64,000 nucleotides of DNA, from assembly GCF_963678635.1 (NCBI RefSeq), contig NC_087070.1, forward strand, positions 10,884,539-10,948,538, given 5' to 3'. The notes under the pieces are model-generated. The model made no database searches. It was not told where the DNA came from and saw only the letters and a program-made list of their open reading frames with translations. The stretch is from Symsagittifera roscoffensis (taxonomy: Eukaryota > Xenacoelomorpha > Acoela > Convolutidae). Each line of letters opens with the position of its first letter. Position 1 is the first letter of the stretch. The translations under genes and the position numbers were made by a program. This document shows, one piece after another, positions 22,868-33,161 of the stretch.

Positions 22868-23651
22868 ATTATTTTATTAAAAGACCTAGGTAAACAGAAG
22901 AAAGACTACAGTGAGAGGTATTAGGTTATCAGCAGACAGGCTAGGAATCAGTGACTGCACTGGTAACTTGCCTTTCAATAAAAACAAGACCACAAACAAA
23001 ACAGGTCCGAACTCAGATATTCGCGACACTAAGTCTAAACTAAAAAGAGCGTAATTCATTGGTGTGGATTGAAATCCAATACGTTTATGTGAAAAGTGAC
23101 TGCCCTGAGGACTTTAGTAGGTCTAGCTTGGGCAGTCCGAAGGCAGATAGGTAACACAGTACTCGGTGGGTGCAATAGACGCCCACTTGAGAAAATTACT
23201 GCCTTGGAAGTTTTGTTAGTTTGGTGCAGCGCCAAGCAGGGAAAGCTTTTTCTTTAAGAAAGCAAGTTCGAATTTTGTACTGCGACCGACTAAAAGTTCA
23301 ATACACATACGTTTTTTATATAGAGGTATTCATATTCTGTCATTATATATATTTTTTTGTTTTTGGTTTTAAATCAACATAAACTGTGCTTGATTGGGTA
23401 GTGAGTACACTATCTTTTAAATTGACTGATAACATCATATTGTGCTAGTTCCCAAATCCTACGACCGATAATCTGTTAGTGTGAATAAATTATGTACAAA
23501 CTGTACTCTGATAACATACAGGGATTCCTGGTCACTGTTTTATAGAATCTTGTGAAAATTATTGTGTTGTGTCATTTTTATTCGTAGTCAAACTAAAAGG
23601 TCACTAGCAATCGAATTAAGTGTATAGGCATTAGGAAGTGACAAATTGAGA

Positions 23652-26105
23652 ATGCGTCTAGACAAGTCAAGGATACCTAAACGGGGTAATAGCTCTAGGA
23701 AATTCATACCTAAAAAGCAAAGAAGAACGATGACCGATCCTTTTGTGGATTGGATCAAACGTGCCCGGACCGACAAAGGGGAGACGGTTTCAGGCAGAAT
23801 GGTTGAAACAAGGAGTCAGAAGACCTCAGAAGAGCGAAAAGAACTGTTAGAAGTGGAGGTCAATACGAACCATGCCATGAACGACAACCAGGAAGTACAT
23901 GGACTGGAAGGGAGAGGCAGAAGGTTGGCGAGTGAATCTACTCCGGTCGAACAAGGCCATGATTTTGCCACTTCCACCGAGACATTGGATCGAGAGGAGA
24001 TGTCGGAACTGTCCGACATCTCAACTGAAATAGCGGCAACTAGAAGATCTCCAACAGACAACACTATGATGGCAGGCGGAACTGAGAAACAAACAACGTC
24101 ATCATCGTTCTCAGAAAGAATGAGGAACACCTTAGGAAACATCTTTCCTTTCACCATGGGAGAGGGCGCAGGAAATGAAGGTGAATCCCAAAAGGAGGAG
24201 GACGAAGAAGAGCAAGTGGACTTTGGGTCTCAAGTCAGCCTCAATAGTTTGACCCAGGAGAATGAGGCATACATCGGAAGAGAGACTGGAACCATGGACA
24301 AATTTGGTGTAGTGAGAACGATAAGCAAAGAGGTAAACACACCGGGCCAGTCAAGAGACTTCGCGATTATGACAAATTCAGAGCTGCAAATTGGGGAGAG
24401 TAGAAACAGTGGGCTAGGCAACGCATTGGCGGATCCTGAGGTGGATAATGAAAAGACGTCGAGGCAGAGAGTCAAGGCCCGGATCTCGACTAGCACGAAG
24501 CTACCTGGGACCGACAGGGTTACACCGCCACTAGTGACGCCACTCGTGGATAACGGGGCAGCACTAGAAGAAGCCTTGAACAACATAGTGGATAGTTTAG
24601 GAGAATAAAATGAACAGATGTCCATAAGAATGAGTGAACTAGAAAGAGCAGTTCACATTGAAAGAGAAAGTCTGCGGGAAGAAATAAACCGCAATAGACA
24701 AGAAGTTGGTAGGAGCGAAAAACACTTGAAAGAAAGAACGGAAGAGCATGTGGCGAAGAACTTGTCGCGAATGACAAGAGAAGCGGAACAGCGAGAGTTA
24801 CGCTTAAGAGACGACATGGAGAAGTTAAGAATTCAGCAAGAGCAGTCTCTTGGGACTCTTGACACAAAGATAGACGCGATGATGGAGAGGCGAACTCAGG
24901 CTATCATGGACAGGTTGGACGGGCTACTAAGCAGCAAGATTGGACCAAAAGAAGGGGAACCGAACTCGGGAGGTCCCAGCAGGGAGCCGAAGTTGAACTT
25001 CAATGAACATCAAAAGAGGAAGACGTATGGATCCACTAGAGGCAGGGGCAGTTCATCAGGCTATGCCACAAGGGATAATAGAACATGGGGCCCGAACAAT
25101 AGAGCAAGTTCAACGGGGAACAGACATACCTCTAATGAACGACCAACGCAAGGCACACATGCGACTGGGAGAAGTCATTCCGGTATCAGGGGGTATGGAA
25201 GCCCGGGGAGGAGTCATGTGGGCCAAGCGGGAAACACTCACGGCGATTCGGATTGCAGGGATGCACCGCATACAGAGCCTTTGACAAGGTGTGAGGACAC
25301 TCAAGCGGGACACTCAAGGGATGCTACGGCAATGGCCACAGCCTTTGAACCCCTAAACAGGTCTTTGGAGACATTCCTTACAAGGTTATCCAGAACCAAT
25401 GAACGCAGTGAGAAGTCCAGAAGAGTCTTTAAGAAACCAAGATGCTATAAAGATGAATCTGATGGCTGTATTGATACCTGGATAGAGGTAATGAAGCTGC
25501 ATTTCGAGGAAGAGGACTTGTCGGAGAGACAGGAATGCAGTGCGCTCACCAGCAACTTGGAAGGGACAGCCCTGAACTGTGTCATGACCAAGAAGCAATA
25601 TCAGCGTGACACAGCTGAGAAAATCTTCGAAATCTTGTTAAAACGTTTCGGATCAGGGGTGCAGGGGCACCAAGCGATGATGCGCTTCGAGAAACGGAGG
25701 CAACGAGAAGATGAAACGATAGACAAGTTTCTCGATGACTTGGAAATGCTGAGAAGACGCAGCCAACCGGATGAGTCGAACCGAAGGATGAACCTGGCCG
25801 TAGCCTCAAAACTCATAAATGGTGTGAAGAATGATGAACTTCGAACAATGCTAGCAACGCATTACACACCATAATCAACCAATGCGCCAACACCAGAGGA
25901 GTTGAGGCTCAAGTCAAAAGAGTATCTTTTGTTGAAACCTCCTTCGAGATCTGGATACTACGAGAACAATTATGGCAATTTTATCAACGGACCAGCAAAC
26001 CAAGGGAACAATTGGTACAAACCGAGGGATGACATGGACAAGAGACGCTCTTGTGCCAATTGCAGTTCAACGGACCATCATGCCCAACTTACAAACAAGG
26101 CATGA
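23652..26105 (+). pseudogene. gag: Gag polyprotein (giant LTR element), broken by two stops and a frameshift
   Basis: The first ATG of the frame is at 23652. The frame is open to TAA 24606, continues in the same frame to TAA 25872, and again in the same frame to 26105, so the two stops interrupt one reading frame. The N-terminal 320 codons are acidic and S/T/E-rich with no known domain. Then comes a coiled coil (about 24618-24960), an R/G/S/N-rich linker (about 24980-25300), and a Ty3-type capsid region (about 25430-25870: YKDESDGCIDTWIEVMKLHF, LEGTALNC, FEILLKRFGSG, ETIDKFLDDLEMLRRR). A zinc-knuckle start CANCSSTDHH follows (about 26053). The frame is lost soon after, where the knuckle should finish. 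Gag would form the particle shell and bind genomic RNA. Confidence 0.8.
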
Positions 26106-26107
26106 AA

Positions 26108-26951
26108 GCAATAGGCTTTAGCCTCGAGGGCGAAGATGCGTCAGAATTGGACCATGAGGATTTCATGAGAGGGGTAATTGCGAAATTCGGCCCGAGGTAA
26201 TTCTTTTGCAACTTGGAAGGTCATTTTAAATCAGATTGTCCGCAATTCTGGGATGCAGTGGCAGACATCAAGCATCCAAGGCATGAAGAAGCTTTGTCAG
26301 GAGTGAAAGCCAGCAAGGCTCGCCTGTTGAGTGCAACGGAGGCAAGCAGAAAAGATAAACCACAAGAGCTGGCGGCAAAGAAAATGCAAGCGGTAACAGA
26401 AGAGACACGTGAACCGGAACCGGCAACTGCGGCCGATGACTTCAAGATTGATTATAGGGCAGCAGCGAGGGATGCTCTAAATAGAGTGCAGCAGGAACTG
26501 GTGACGAAAGAGATCGAACAAAAAGTGAAGCTCGAACTGGAGAATGAGAAACTACAGGAGCAACTGAATACCTTCGAAGCAACGGAGGTCGAGGAGACCA
26601 AAGCACCAAGCAGTTTGAGCATGAAACTTAATGTGATCTCCGGTCAGAGCTTCGGCATGGTGCCACAAGGAAGCAAGATACAGTCGATAATCTCAGTGAC
26701 AGGACATCAGGTAATCAGAAATTTAAGTGAACCATCCGAGTTCACTTTGATGCATTTGAGGAGATTATCTGAGGCAGGTGGAGCCACGCACCGAGTCGAG
26801 AGCAGTGCGAGCACTACTAACAACGGGTGGCCCTCGCATGAAGAAACTTCATGGACGCTACCTAGAGGTCTATGGGCCGTATCAAGTGATGCTGAACGTG
26901 GATGGAATCAGTATCTACACCAAGACTTATGTAACAAGAGATGATGACTAA
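26108..26951 (+). pseudogene. gag: Nucleocapsid zinc knuckle and coiled-coil spacer between Gag and protease
   Basis: The second CCHC knuckle reads x-FFCNLEGHFKSDC. The Cys that should start it is replaced by TAA at 26198-26200, while the remaining Cys, His and Cys are present. An acidic/basic coiled-coil stretch follows (about 26440-26590: QQELVTKEIEQKVKLELENE). The first frame ends at 26944, but from about 26760 the protein-like reading lies in another frame (YGPYQVMLNVDG, about 26876-26911) and runs to TAA 26949. A frameshift therefore lies near 26755. In the family this region links Gag to protease. Confidence 0.65.
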
Positions 26952-27500
26952 ATGGGGCAGATCTATTTGGGTGAGGAGGAACTCAAAGTCCGCAGGATAG
27001 TCCATGACGCCATGATGGAACAAGATGCAGTACACATTGGGTATGAAGCAGATGTGACTGCACGTCTGCTCGACACCAACGGAACAAAAATCGGAGTCAC
27101 AGGGCTTCTGGACACATGATTGGTAGTGAGTGTGATGCCGATAAAAACTTGGGACAGAATGGGCTGCACGAGGGAAGATCTGATTCCAACGAATCTCCGA
27201 CTGGCCGCCGCCCATCGAGGAGCTATTTACGCAGCCGGAAGAACACCAATAACGGTCCTCCACATGGGAGGACGGGATCTTCGGATGAGCTTCCTGGTGG
27301 TAGAGAATTTGGACGACGCCGACCAATTCATCTTGGGCAGAGATTTTGTCAGGAATTTTGACGTGATGATTGACTTGAACAACGGTCTGATACGGATTAG
27401 AATTCCGGACCGGAAGTATGTTAAGAGACCAATTAATAGGATAATAACAGACAAAAACAAGGTACCAATTTTTTTAGATAGAAAAGTAAAACTACAGCCA
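26952..27500 (+). pseudogene. pol: Retropepsin-type aspartic protease with stop in the active site
   Basis: The frame from 26952 reads QIYLGEEELKVRR and then the active-site region GVTGLLDT followed by TGA at 27117-27119 and LVVSVMPIKTW. Retropepsins need D-T/S-G, so the stop falls exactly on the glycine codon; a single GGA-to-TGA change would produce it. The downstream flap and second-half features FILGRDFVRNFDVMIDL (about 27330-27380) are intact. The protease would mature Gag and Pol, and is inactive in this copy unless the stop is read through. Confidence 0.75.
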
Positions 27501-28861
27501 GGACAAGCTGTGGTGGCAATTTTTAGAATGAGAAATTTGAATTCGTTAAGTGATAGTAAACAGGTTTGCTTAGTACCGAATCCAAATAGTCAGAGTTCGG
27601 TAATTTTAGGTTGGAGCTTCTCGGTAACGCGAAACGGACTGTGTGTCAGTGTGTTATTGAACACACTGGACACCACGGTTTCAATCCAGCGTGGAAAGAA
27701 GCTTGGTTACGCTTTGCCGATGAGGACCGACTATGAGGAGACACAAAACTTGAAGAAACATAGTGTGAAAGACTGTCGTTTTCATGCCAATAAAGATAAA
27801 ATTTTACAGAGGATTAATGAAGTAAAATCTATTCATAAATTGTTTTCAATGAAATCCGAGACGGACGACGGCTTATCAAGCTGCTCGAATTTTCCGGAAC
27901 GCCCCTCGTCATATGAACTAGAATCTGACAAACCGGTTTTGCCAGAGATAGAACATTTAAAAGGGAAAATAGGTGAGGGAGTTTTCGAAAAATTTCGGGA
28001 CCTCCTAAATCGGAACGCAGATGTATTTTCAAAACATAAGGCGGACATCGGTTGCTGTAATTTCGTCGAACACGAAATCGAACTTGAAGAGGGCGCCGTT
28101 CCCCATAGGGAAGGCGCAAGACGAATGACGCCACACAAATCGGAAGCGTGCCGAGCGGAAATAGAAATGTTGCTTGAATACGACATGATAGAACCCTCTA
28201 AATCGCCATGGGCTTGCGGGGTAGTAATGGCGAAAAAGAAAGGGGGCAGCTTAGGTTTTGTTGCGACTTTCGTTACTTGAACGCGGTAACGATAAGAGAT
28301 GCGTACCCGATACCGCGAATAGACGAGAGCCTCTCTAAGCTTGCTGATGCCAAGTTCTTCACCATATTGGACTTGGGTTCTGCCTTCTGGCAGGTCCCTC
28401 TGCGGAAGAAGGATAGAGAGAAAACCGGATTCGCGTGCGAATTGGGATTGTACCAGTGGAAGAGAATGCCCTTCGGCTTGTGCAATGCAACGGCCACTTT
28501 TTAAAGACTGATGGCTCAGGCTTTGACGAGAGTGACCAAGAAGTATGGGAATCTCGTGATGTGTTACGTGGATGACGTAGTCATAGCGACACCGACCCTG
28601 GAAGACCAGATTGATAGGCTGGATGAGGTCTTTGGATGCATGAAAAGAGCAGGATTGAAGTGCAAACCATCGAAATGTGAAATCCTTAGGGATTCGATTA
28701 AGTACCTGGGAAAAATGGTGGACAGGCATGGTGCGAGACCGGACCCGGAAGCAGTGGAAGCAGTGTTGACGTGGAAGGCTCCCAGAACAGACACACAGCT
28801 CCTGAGCTTCCTAGGCTTTGCCAATTACTACCGGGAGTTCATAAAACAGACGGACATATAA
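27500..28861 (+). pseudogene. pol: Ty3/gypsy reverse transcriptase, broken; RNase H and integrase missing
   Basis: The upstream spacer (QPGQAVVAIFRMRNLN) resembles the protease-RT linker of gypsy elements. RT starts near 28080 (VEHEIELEEGAVPHREGARR, then SPWACGVVMAKKKGG). The frame shifts in the five-G run 28242-28246 and continues as LRFCCDFRYLNAVT. Motif A is FTILDLGSAFWQVPL (about 28350-28395), followed by MPFGLCNATATF, where TAA at 28502-28504 replaces what is normally Gln. Motif C is CYVDDVVIA with the catalytic Asp pair at 28571-28576. The thumb entry FLGFANYYREFIK (about 28810-28848) is followed by a stop at 28859. No RNase H or DDE integrase follows on either strand, so roughly 2 kb is missing relative to the family plan. 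Confidence 0.85.
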
Positions 28862-29257
28862 TACTATACTAACAGACAGAGTTTTAGGACAGCATTAGCG
28901 GCAGATTTTAAGAGAGAATACAAAAACGTGGAATTCCTTTGGAAGCAAAGACCAGGGATAGGGGGCGTAGCAGCCTTACCTCCGGCGGCGTCACAGATAC
29001 CGGGAAAATACCTATGCTTCTTGGTGACGAGGGCGACGGAGAAGCAGCACGTGGACCCAGAGAACCTAGTCTTGTCCTTGACGAGGCTGAGGGACTTTCT
29101 CGTGGAAATGGACGTGAAGGAGCTCTCGCTTCCAGTGTACGATCCAAACAGAGGACGACTGCATCCTCGGGAATTGTACGCGCTTGTACACGTGATATTC
29201 TCTGATACTAATATACAAGTAGACTTACATAAGAAGTATTACTTAAGTATAGGCTGA
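28862..29257 (+). pseudogene. Macro-domain-like segment (TARG1/OARD1-type resemblance), N-terminally truncated
   Basis: Still in the RT frame, 131 codons from 28862 end in TGA at 29255-29257. Features resembling small macro domains of the TARG1 type are FRTALAADFKREYKNVEFLW followed by GIGGVAAL (like the helix after the GAGIA loop), KYLCFLVTRATEKQHVDPENL (like the YYLIT...KPTYENL strand and loop), LRDFLVEMDVKELSLPVYD (helix and strand to SMP), and LYALVHVIFSDTNIQVDL (C-terminal helix and strand). The GDI and N-containing substrate loops at the start are missing, apparently lost with RNase H and integrase. The aspartate expected in the G-L-D-R-L position is not obvious. Macro domains bind or hydrolyse ADP-ribose conjugates. 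Resemblance is from memory of the family and needs a profile search. Confidence 0.55.
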
Positions 29258-29451
29258 GTGACGTGCGAGAGGGTTTTAGGCTAAAGACTAAGTTGTATGT
29301 TAAAGACTAAGTTAAAGACTACGATATATGTTAAGGTGAAACTGACAAGTGTGATATTTGTGACTTTTTTAGATCCTGATTGATCATTTAATTACTCACT
29401 TGAGTCAAAACCTTGGAATCGAATTGAATCAAATCAAATCTGAAGAACAGA
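29258..29451 (+). promoter_or_regulatory. Intergenic region with candidate splice acceptor before the cargo ORF
   Basis: Between the stop at 29257 and ATG 29452 lie three TTAAAGACTAAGTT-like direct repeats (about 29283-29325). A T-rich acceptor, TGACTTTTTTAG, ends at 29372, 79 bases before the ATG. This is what a subgenomic spliced or trans-spliced mRNA for the downstream ORF would need. Confidence 0.45.
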
Positions 29452-32286
29452 ATGGATAATTTCAACTTGGGTGAACTGATGGACCTGGCAGAGGCATATG
29501 TAGGACCGGTGACAGATGCGATCTATCGTCGGCTGATCGATCGAGACTTCGCTCTGGAGGACCCAGAGGTAGTCATGTTGCTGACCGCCCTGATCATTAT
29601 CCAGGGGCATGACAACCGTGGGGACCGCCCCACGGAAGTCCTGTTGATGGCAGCATATGGAGAGAGGGGAGTACTAGACCGCCCGAACATGAGAGTGATG
29701 AGGTGGAGAAACGGGGCTCTCTCAGGGAGTGACTCGGCGAATGAGCCTGGATTGGGAAGTTCTAGGACTTACCAACCAGGTGAAATGCCTATGCCCTCCA
29801 AGCCCAAACCTGGACTGACGAGAATGCATCAGGAGATGAACAGCGAGGCTGCCTCGTCTGGTTCACCACTGACAGCAGCTGTGCCACCAAAGAGGGCGAA
29901 ATTAGGACAGAAGGTTCAGACGAACCAAACCATACAAGATCTGGATGAGATGAAGGATGAACTGGAAAGTACGAAGAAGGAGCTGGACAAGATGACCAAA
30001 AGCATGCTCAAGATGGAGGACGATCGAGACATGTGGAGAAAATTGTTCGAAGACTGCAACAAAAAGCAGGGTCAAGAAATTGAGCGCTTGAGGCAGGACT
30101 ACAAAGAGCGATCGGAACAGATGGAGTGGACAACGGCCGTAGAGAAAGTGATATCTGCAAGGAATATTCCTCGTGGGCAGTCCCCGATGGAGCTCTTGAC
30201 GCCTCGAGAAATGAGTCAAGCAACGGAGACACGGCTCCCGACAGAGACAAATCGAGTAACGATCCCGGAACCTAGTGACACCTTGGGTGACCCCGTCGTG
30301 GAACAGACGGTGAGGAAGCTGATAGAGACAGCTGGACGACTGGTCGCCAACAAGAATGCGCCAGGTTCCGGGGTGACTGCACCCTATGGAACGATCGACG
30401 ACACGGGCAGAGTAAGACTCTCCCAGACCGTGATCAGACAGGGGATAAGTGACGTGACGCCACTCATGGGGAGCTCAAAGGCCCCAGAGAGAGGAATACA
30501 GAAGATGCCAGCGAAGAAAGTGTCTCGCATAATAGACGTACAAAAGAATAATCAATGGAAATATAATTTCACAGGAGTTCCGGAGACAGATTCGAGAGCT
30601 TGCTTCAATCGAGCGACTTGGAGCCCGGCAGTAAACCTGCAGCAACCACCACTGGGGACATCTCATCTGATACTGGGAGACAGCTTTGTCAGAGTACTAT
30701 CGAATTTGAGGACCTCGTGGGTCACCACGGTGATGGCCTTTGGAGGCGCGACGATAGCCCAGTTATATCGAATGGTGGAACTGATGAACCCAGGGAGGAT
30801 CCCCAATGTGATGATCCTGGTCGGGACAAATGACATCTCTATAGGTTCAGATGAGCAGGAAGCGCTATGGGAGTCAATGATGGTGTGTTTGTTTACTACC
30901 CTCTGGCAGAAATTCAATTGCGCGGTACTGACCGTTTGCACTGTGCCAATGAACACGAGAAGCTTGACAGCAGCAGGAAGAAGGCACTACGAGGGAGTCG
31001 TCAGGTGGAATAACATCTTGAGGAACCCTCGCAAGTCGGAACGCCGGAAGAAGACCCTCATGGACATCGAACATGAGTTGAGAGCTATGGATCAGGCCAG
31101 ACTGACCACGGACGGCATCCACTTCGACAGTATCGAAGGACAAGCTTGGTTGAATCGAGTCTTCCAAGAGCGGTTGGACAAACTAGAGGCGGAACTCTTT
31201 GACGCAGGAGTGCTGAAGGAAGAAGGAACAGCGAGTGACGCGGTGATTACTACCTTTGTGCCTCCTAGCCTGGAAACACGCTTGGGGACGGTCCCGGCCG
31301 TCACGAACTACAGACAACAGAGCTCCAGCGAACCAGGTCTAAGGAGAGACGTACAGGATCGATTGGGAGAAGCGCCGATGAGGAGGACCATCCATCCTAG
31401 GAGAAGATTAGGACCTGTCAAACCCATCGAAGAGACAGCCGGCACCTCTAGATCGGACACGAGATCGGAGACGACAAGTACCAGTCGAGAGGAGAGACGC
31501 CCGGGCAGAGGCTCGTTTATGTGGTCAAGACCGATACCGTCTCCCTGGCATGTATACAAAGACGAGCTAATGAAGCTGGATCTCCAGAGGGTAAGTATCA
31601 TCGAAGATGCAAGGAGGATGCTGAATGGAGCGACGCTATCCGTCAGCAGATTGTACTCGATAACCGGCGTAGACTGGTTGATAGCCGCTAGCATAAACTT
31701 CAGCTCCACGACGGCCTTGAGATTTGCTGATCTAGAGGGACTGCCCTCTAACAACACAGTGAACGCGAGACCATTGGAAGATGTGAGATTGAATCATGAC
31801 GAAGGGAATCGAGAAGAGAGACCTGGAAGATTTCTAGTGACAAGGGCGCCGATCGGACAACATGTGAAGATGTTCAGGCAAGTAAGCTCACCCCCTGGTC
31901 ATGTGAAGGAAAGAATATACCTAAAACTAGTGAATCAAGATGGTGATGTCCAAAGATACGGCGGATTGAAAGCGATAAAGAAAGATGAGACCATCTTGGC
32001 CGCCTATGACAAAGCAGAAATGAGGAAGGCGAAGATTATGATAGTAGCGAATTCAGAGTTCGTGTACACCTCCAAGTCTCTGTTTTGGCCGGACGTCATA
32101 ATAATGGCAGCGGTCGAACTGGACCTACTGCAACCGTTATCTCTGGCTATAGGGGTACAAAGGCAGACGGACATGAACCCAATTACGATCGTGTTTGCTG
32201 GCATCAATGACCATCTACACAGTAGAGGTTTTCTGAGAGACTCAGAGATCCTACAACGGCAGAGAACGCTGTGTGGCCAGCGATAA
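29452..32286 (+). CDS. 944-aa cargo protein with SGNH/GDSL hydrolase domain
   Basis: This is the longest intact ORF of the element (ATG 29452, TAA 32284). Residues 1-150 have no known domain, and 160-235 form a charged coiled coil (DELESTKKELDKM). Residues about 400-590 carry all four SGNH blocks: I, LILGDSFVRVL (Ser 411); II, FGGATIAQL (Gly 432); III, ILVGTNDIS (Asn 460); V, TTDGIHFDS (Asp 554, His 557). VCTVPMNTRSL and VVRWNNILR occupy the usual positions in between. SGNH enzymes hydrolyse esters, lipids or glycan acetyl groups. The C-terminal third is unknown and ends in a second ND word, FAGINDHLHSRG (residues 915-926), before a frameshift near 32250 cuts the original protein. No signal peptide or membrane segment was seen, so a cytoplasmic or particle location is likely. 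No Ty3/gypsy family I know carries this domain; CR1/L2-type LINEs do in ORF1. Confidence 0.8.
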   Translation: MDNFNLGELMDLAEAYVGPVTDAIYRRLIDRDFALEDPEVVMLLTALIIIQGHDNRGDRPTEVLLMAAYGERGVLDRPNMRVMRWRNGALSGSDSANEPGLGSSRTYQPGEMPMPSKPKPGLTRMHQEMNSEAASSGSPLTAAVPPKRAKLGQKVQTNQTIQDLDEMKDELESTKKELDKMTKSMLKMEDDRDMWRKLFEDCNKKQGQEIERLRQDYKERSEQMEWTTAVEKVISARNIPRGQSPMELLTPREMSQATETRLPTETNRVTIPEPSDTLGDPVVEQTVRKLIETAGRLVANKNAPGSGVTAPYGTIDDTGRVRLSQTVIRQGISDVTPLMGSSKAPERGIQKMPAKKVSRIIDVQKNNQWKYNFTGVPETDSRACFNRATWSPAVNLQQPPLGTSHLILGDSFVRVLSNLRTSWVTTVMAFGGATIAQLYRMVELMNPGRIPNVMILVGTNDISIGSDEQEALWESMMVCLFTTLWQKFNCAVLTVCTVPMNTRSLTAAGRRHYEGVVRWNNILRNPRKSERRKKTLMDIEHELRAMDQARLTTDGIHFDSIEGQAWLNRVFQERLDKLEAELFDAGVLKEEGTASDAVITTFVPPSLETRLGTVPAVTNYRQQSSSEPGLRRDVQDRLGEAPMRRTIHPRRRLGPVKPIEETAGTSRSDTRSETTSTSREERRPGRGSFMWSRPIPSPWHVYKDELMKLDLQRVSIIEDARRMLNGATLSVSRLYSITGVDWLIAASINFSSTTALRFADLEGLPSNNTVNARPLEDVRLNHDEGNREERPGRFLVTRAPIGQHVKMFRQVSSPPGHVKERIYLKLVNQDGDVQRYGGLKAIKKDETILAAYDKAEMRKAKIMIVANSEFVYTSKSLFWPDVIIMAAVELDLLQPLSLAIGVQRQTDMNPITIVFAGINDHLHSRGFLRDSEILQRQRTLCGQR

Positions 32287-33161
32287 AAAATATCCTTGAG
32301 TCGATGGGTGAAGTGGTGGATGCGACGAAGGAGGGGTCGTTCACCAAAGTGACACCGAGAATAGTATTCGCGTTGTCTCCGGGGTATGCACATCTCCCGG
32401 ATGGACTGAATTTTGTGTATGCGATTGTGACCTTGCTTTCGGAAAGAAAATATGATGTGATCATATCAGCCCCAAATCGCATGATAGAGATGGAGAACCT
32501 GATGCCACTCAAGGCTGAACTACCTGCGATGTGGTCAGATATCTCAAACGCGATGAGAGGATTCAAGGACCATGCGCTACACATGTTAGTGTTGGACGAG
32601 GTGCTGGGGTTGGAACTGTCCAATTTCAGTCGACAGCTCAAACTGAAACCGGGAATAGACGACGACCATCGAGTGATCGCGGCGATGTCCAACGACTTAT
32701 GGTTCCGAGCAATGGAAGTGACAGGTGAAAACACGAGAAGGAAAAATTCACTAGAGAAGAGAGCTCATTTAGAGGCGATGGTTTTGAGAACCAAGCCGGA
32801 AGCCAACCAGTGGCTACACCTGAATCCTAGAGTAGCGGCATTGGGCGCAGATGCTTTTGAGCAAGGCCCTGTGATGATCACAAAGATCCATGCCTACTTG
32901 TTGAATGAGGTGAACCTGGCGGAAAATGCCGGAGAAAAGACCGCTGAATTTGTGAACAGAATGTGTCTGATTACTCTGGAAACCCTCTGGACCCAGGAAT
33001 TGAAGGGACAGGAGGGCTTTGAACGGACAGACAGCATGCTGGAAGGGTTGGGAGCCGGATGGACGGCGTCCTTCTTGGCAAAAGTCTACCCGAAAGTCTC
33101 GCAATACTTGATAAAAGAATTCCTCCAAGCAGTAGTGGAAGTGTCAATAGTGGAACAATAG
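32250..33161 (+). pseudogene. Continuation of the cargo polyprotein, unknown domain B
   Basis: The coding frame from about 32253 (TTAENAVWPAIKNILESMG) to the stop at 33161 is +1/-1 shifted from the 944-aa ORF and takes over where that ORF fails, so one base was probably lost or gained near 32250. The protein has alternating hydrophobic strands (TPRIVFALSPGYAHL, YDVIISAPNRM, LHMLVLDEVLGLEL) and helices, and a GIDDDHRVIAAM segment. With the GIND word just upstream this could be a second, divergent SGNH-like or Rossmann-type fold lacking the nucleophile, but I cannot establish that. No known family was recognised. Confidence 0.6.

Larger units (their letters stand above)
20668..23651 (+). promoter_or_regulatory. 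3-kb leader (5' UTR) with repeated foldable modules
   Basis: No coding frame is convincing between the LTR and gag. Instead the words CCTTCC/ACCCTTC and GGAGGG/GGAAGGG recur and pair at about 55-68-base spacing, each pair enclosing an inner inverted repeat: 20821-20885, 21428-21495, 21906-21970, 22484-22541 and 22561-22613, with a further one in each LTR. The module at 21428 encloses a 15-bp stem with a 3-base loop. The module at 21906 is a diverged copy of the LTR module with a compensatory base-pair change. At 22671-22867 only the GGAGGGG half is tandemly repeated. A role in RNA packaging, translation or export is possible but unproven. Confidence 0.6.

Noticed and set aside
24606-25874. 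Programmed stop-codon read-through separating Gag products
   Set aside because: Stops are scattered, of all three types, hit invariant residues elsewhere in the element and coexist with frameshifts, so decay is the simpler explanation.
27833-28729. 298-codon minus-strand ORF opposite pol
   Set aside because: It is the antisense shadow of the RT coding region, whose plus-strand motifs are unambiguous.
32191-33161. Second SGNH hydrolase domain around GIND and DDDH words
   Set aside because: No GDS-type nucleophile block could be found upstream and a frameshift intervenes; kept only as a remark.
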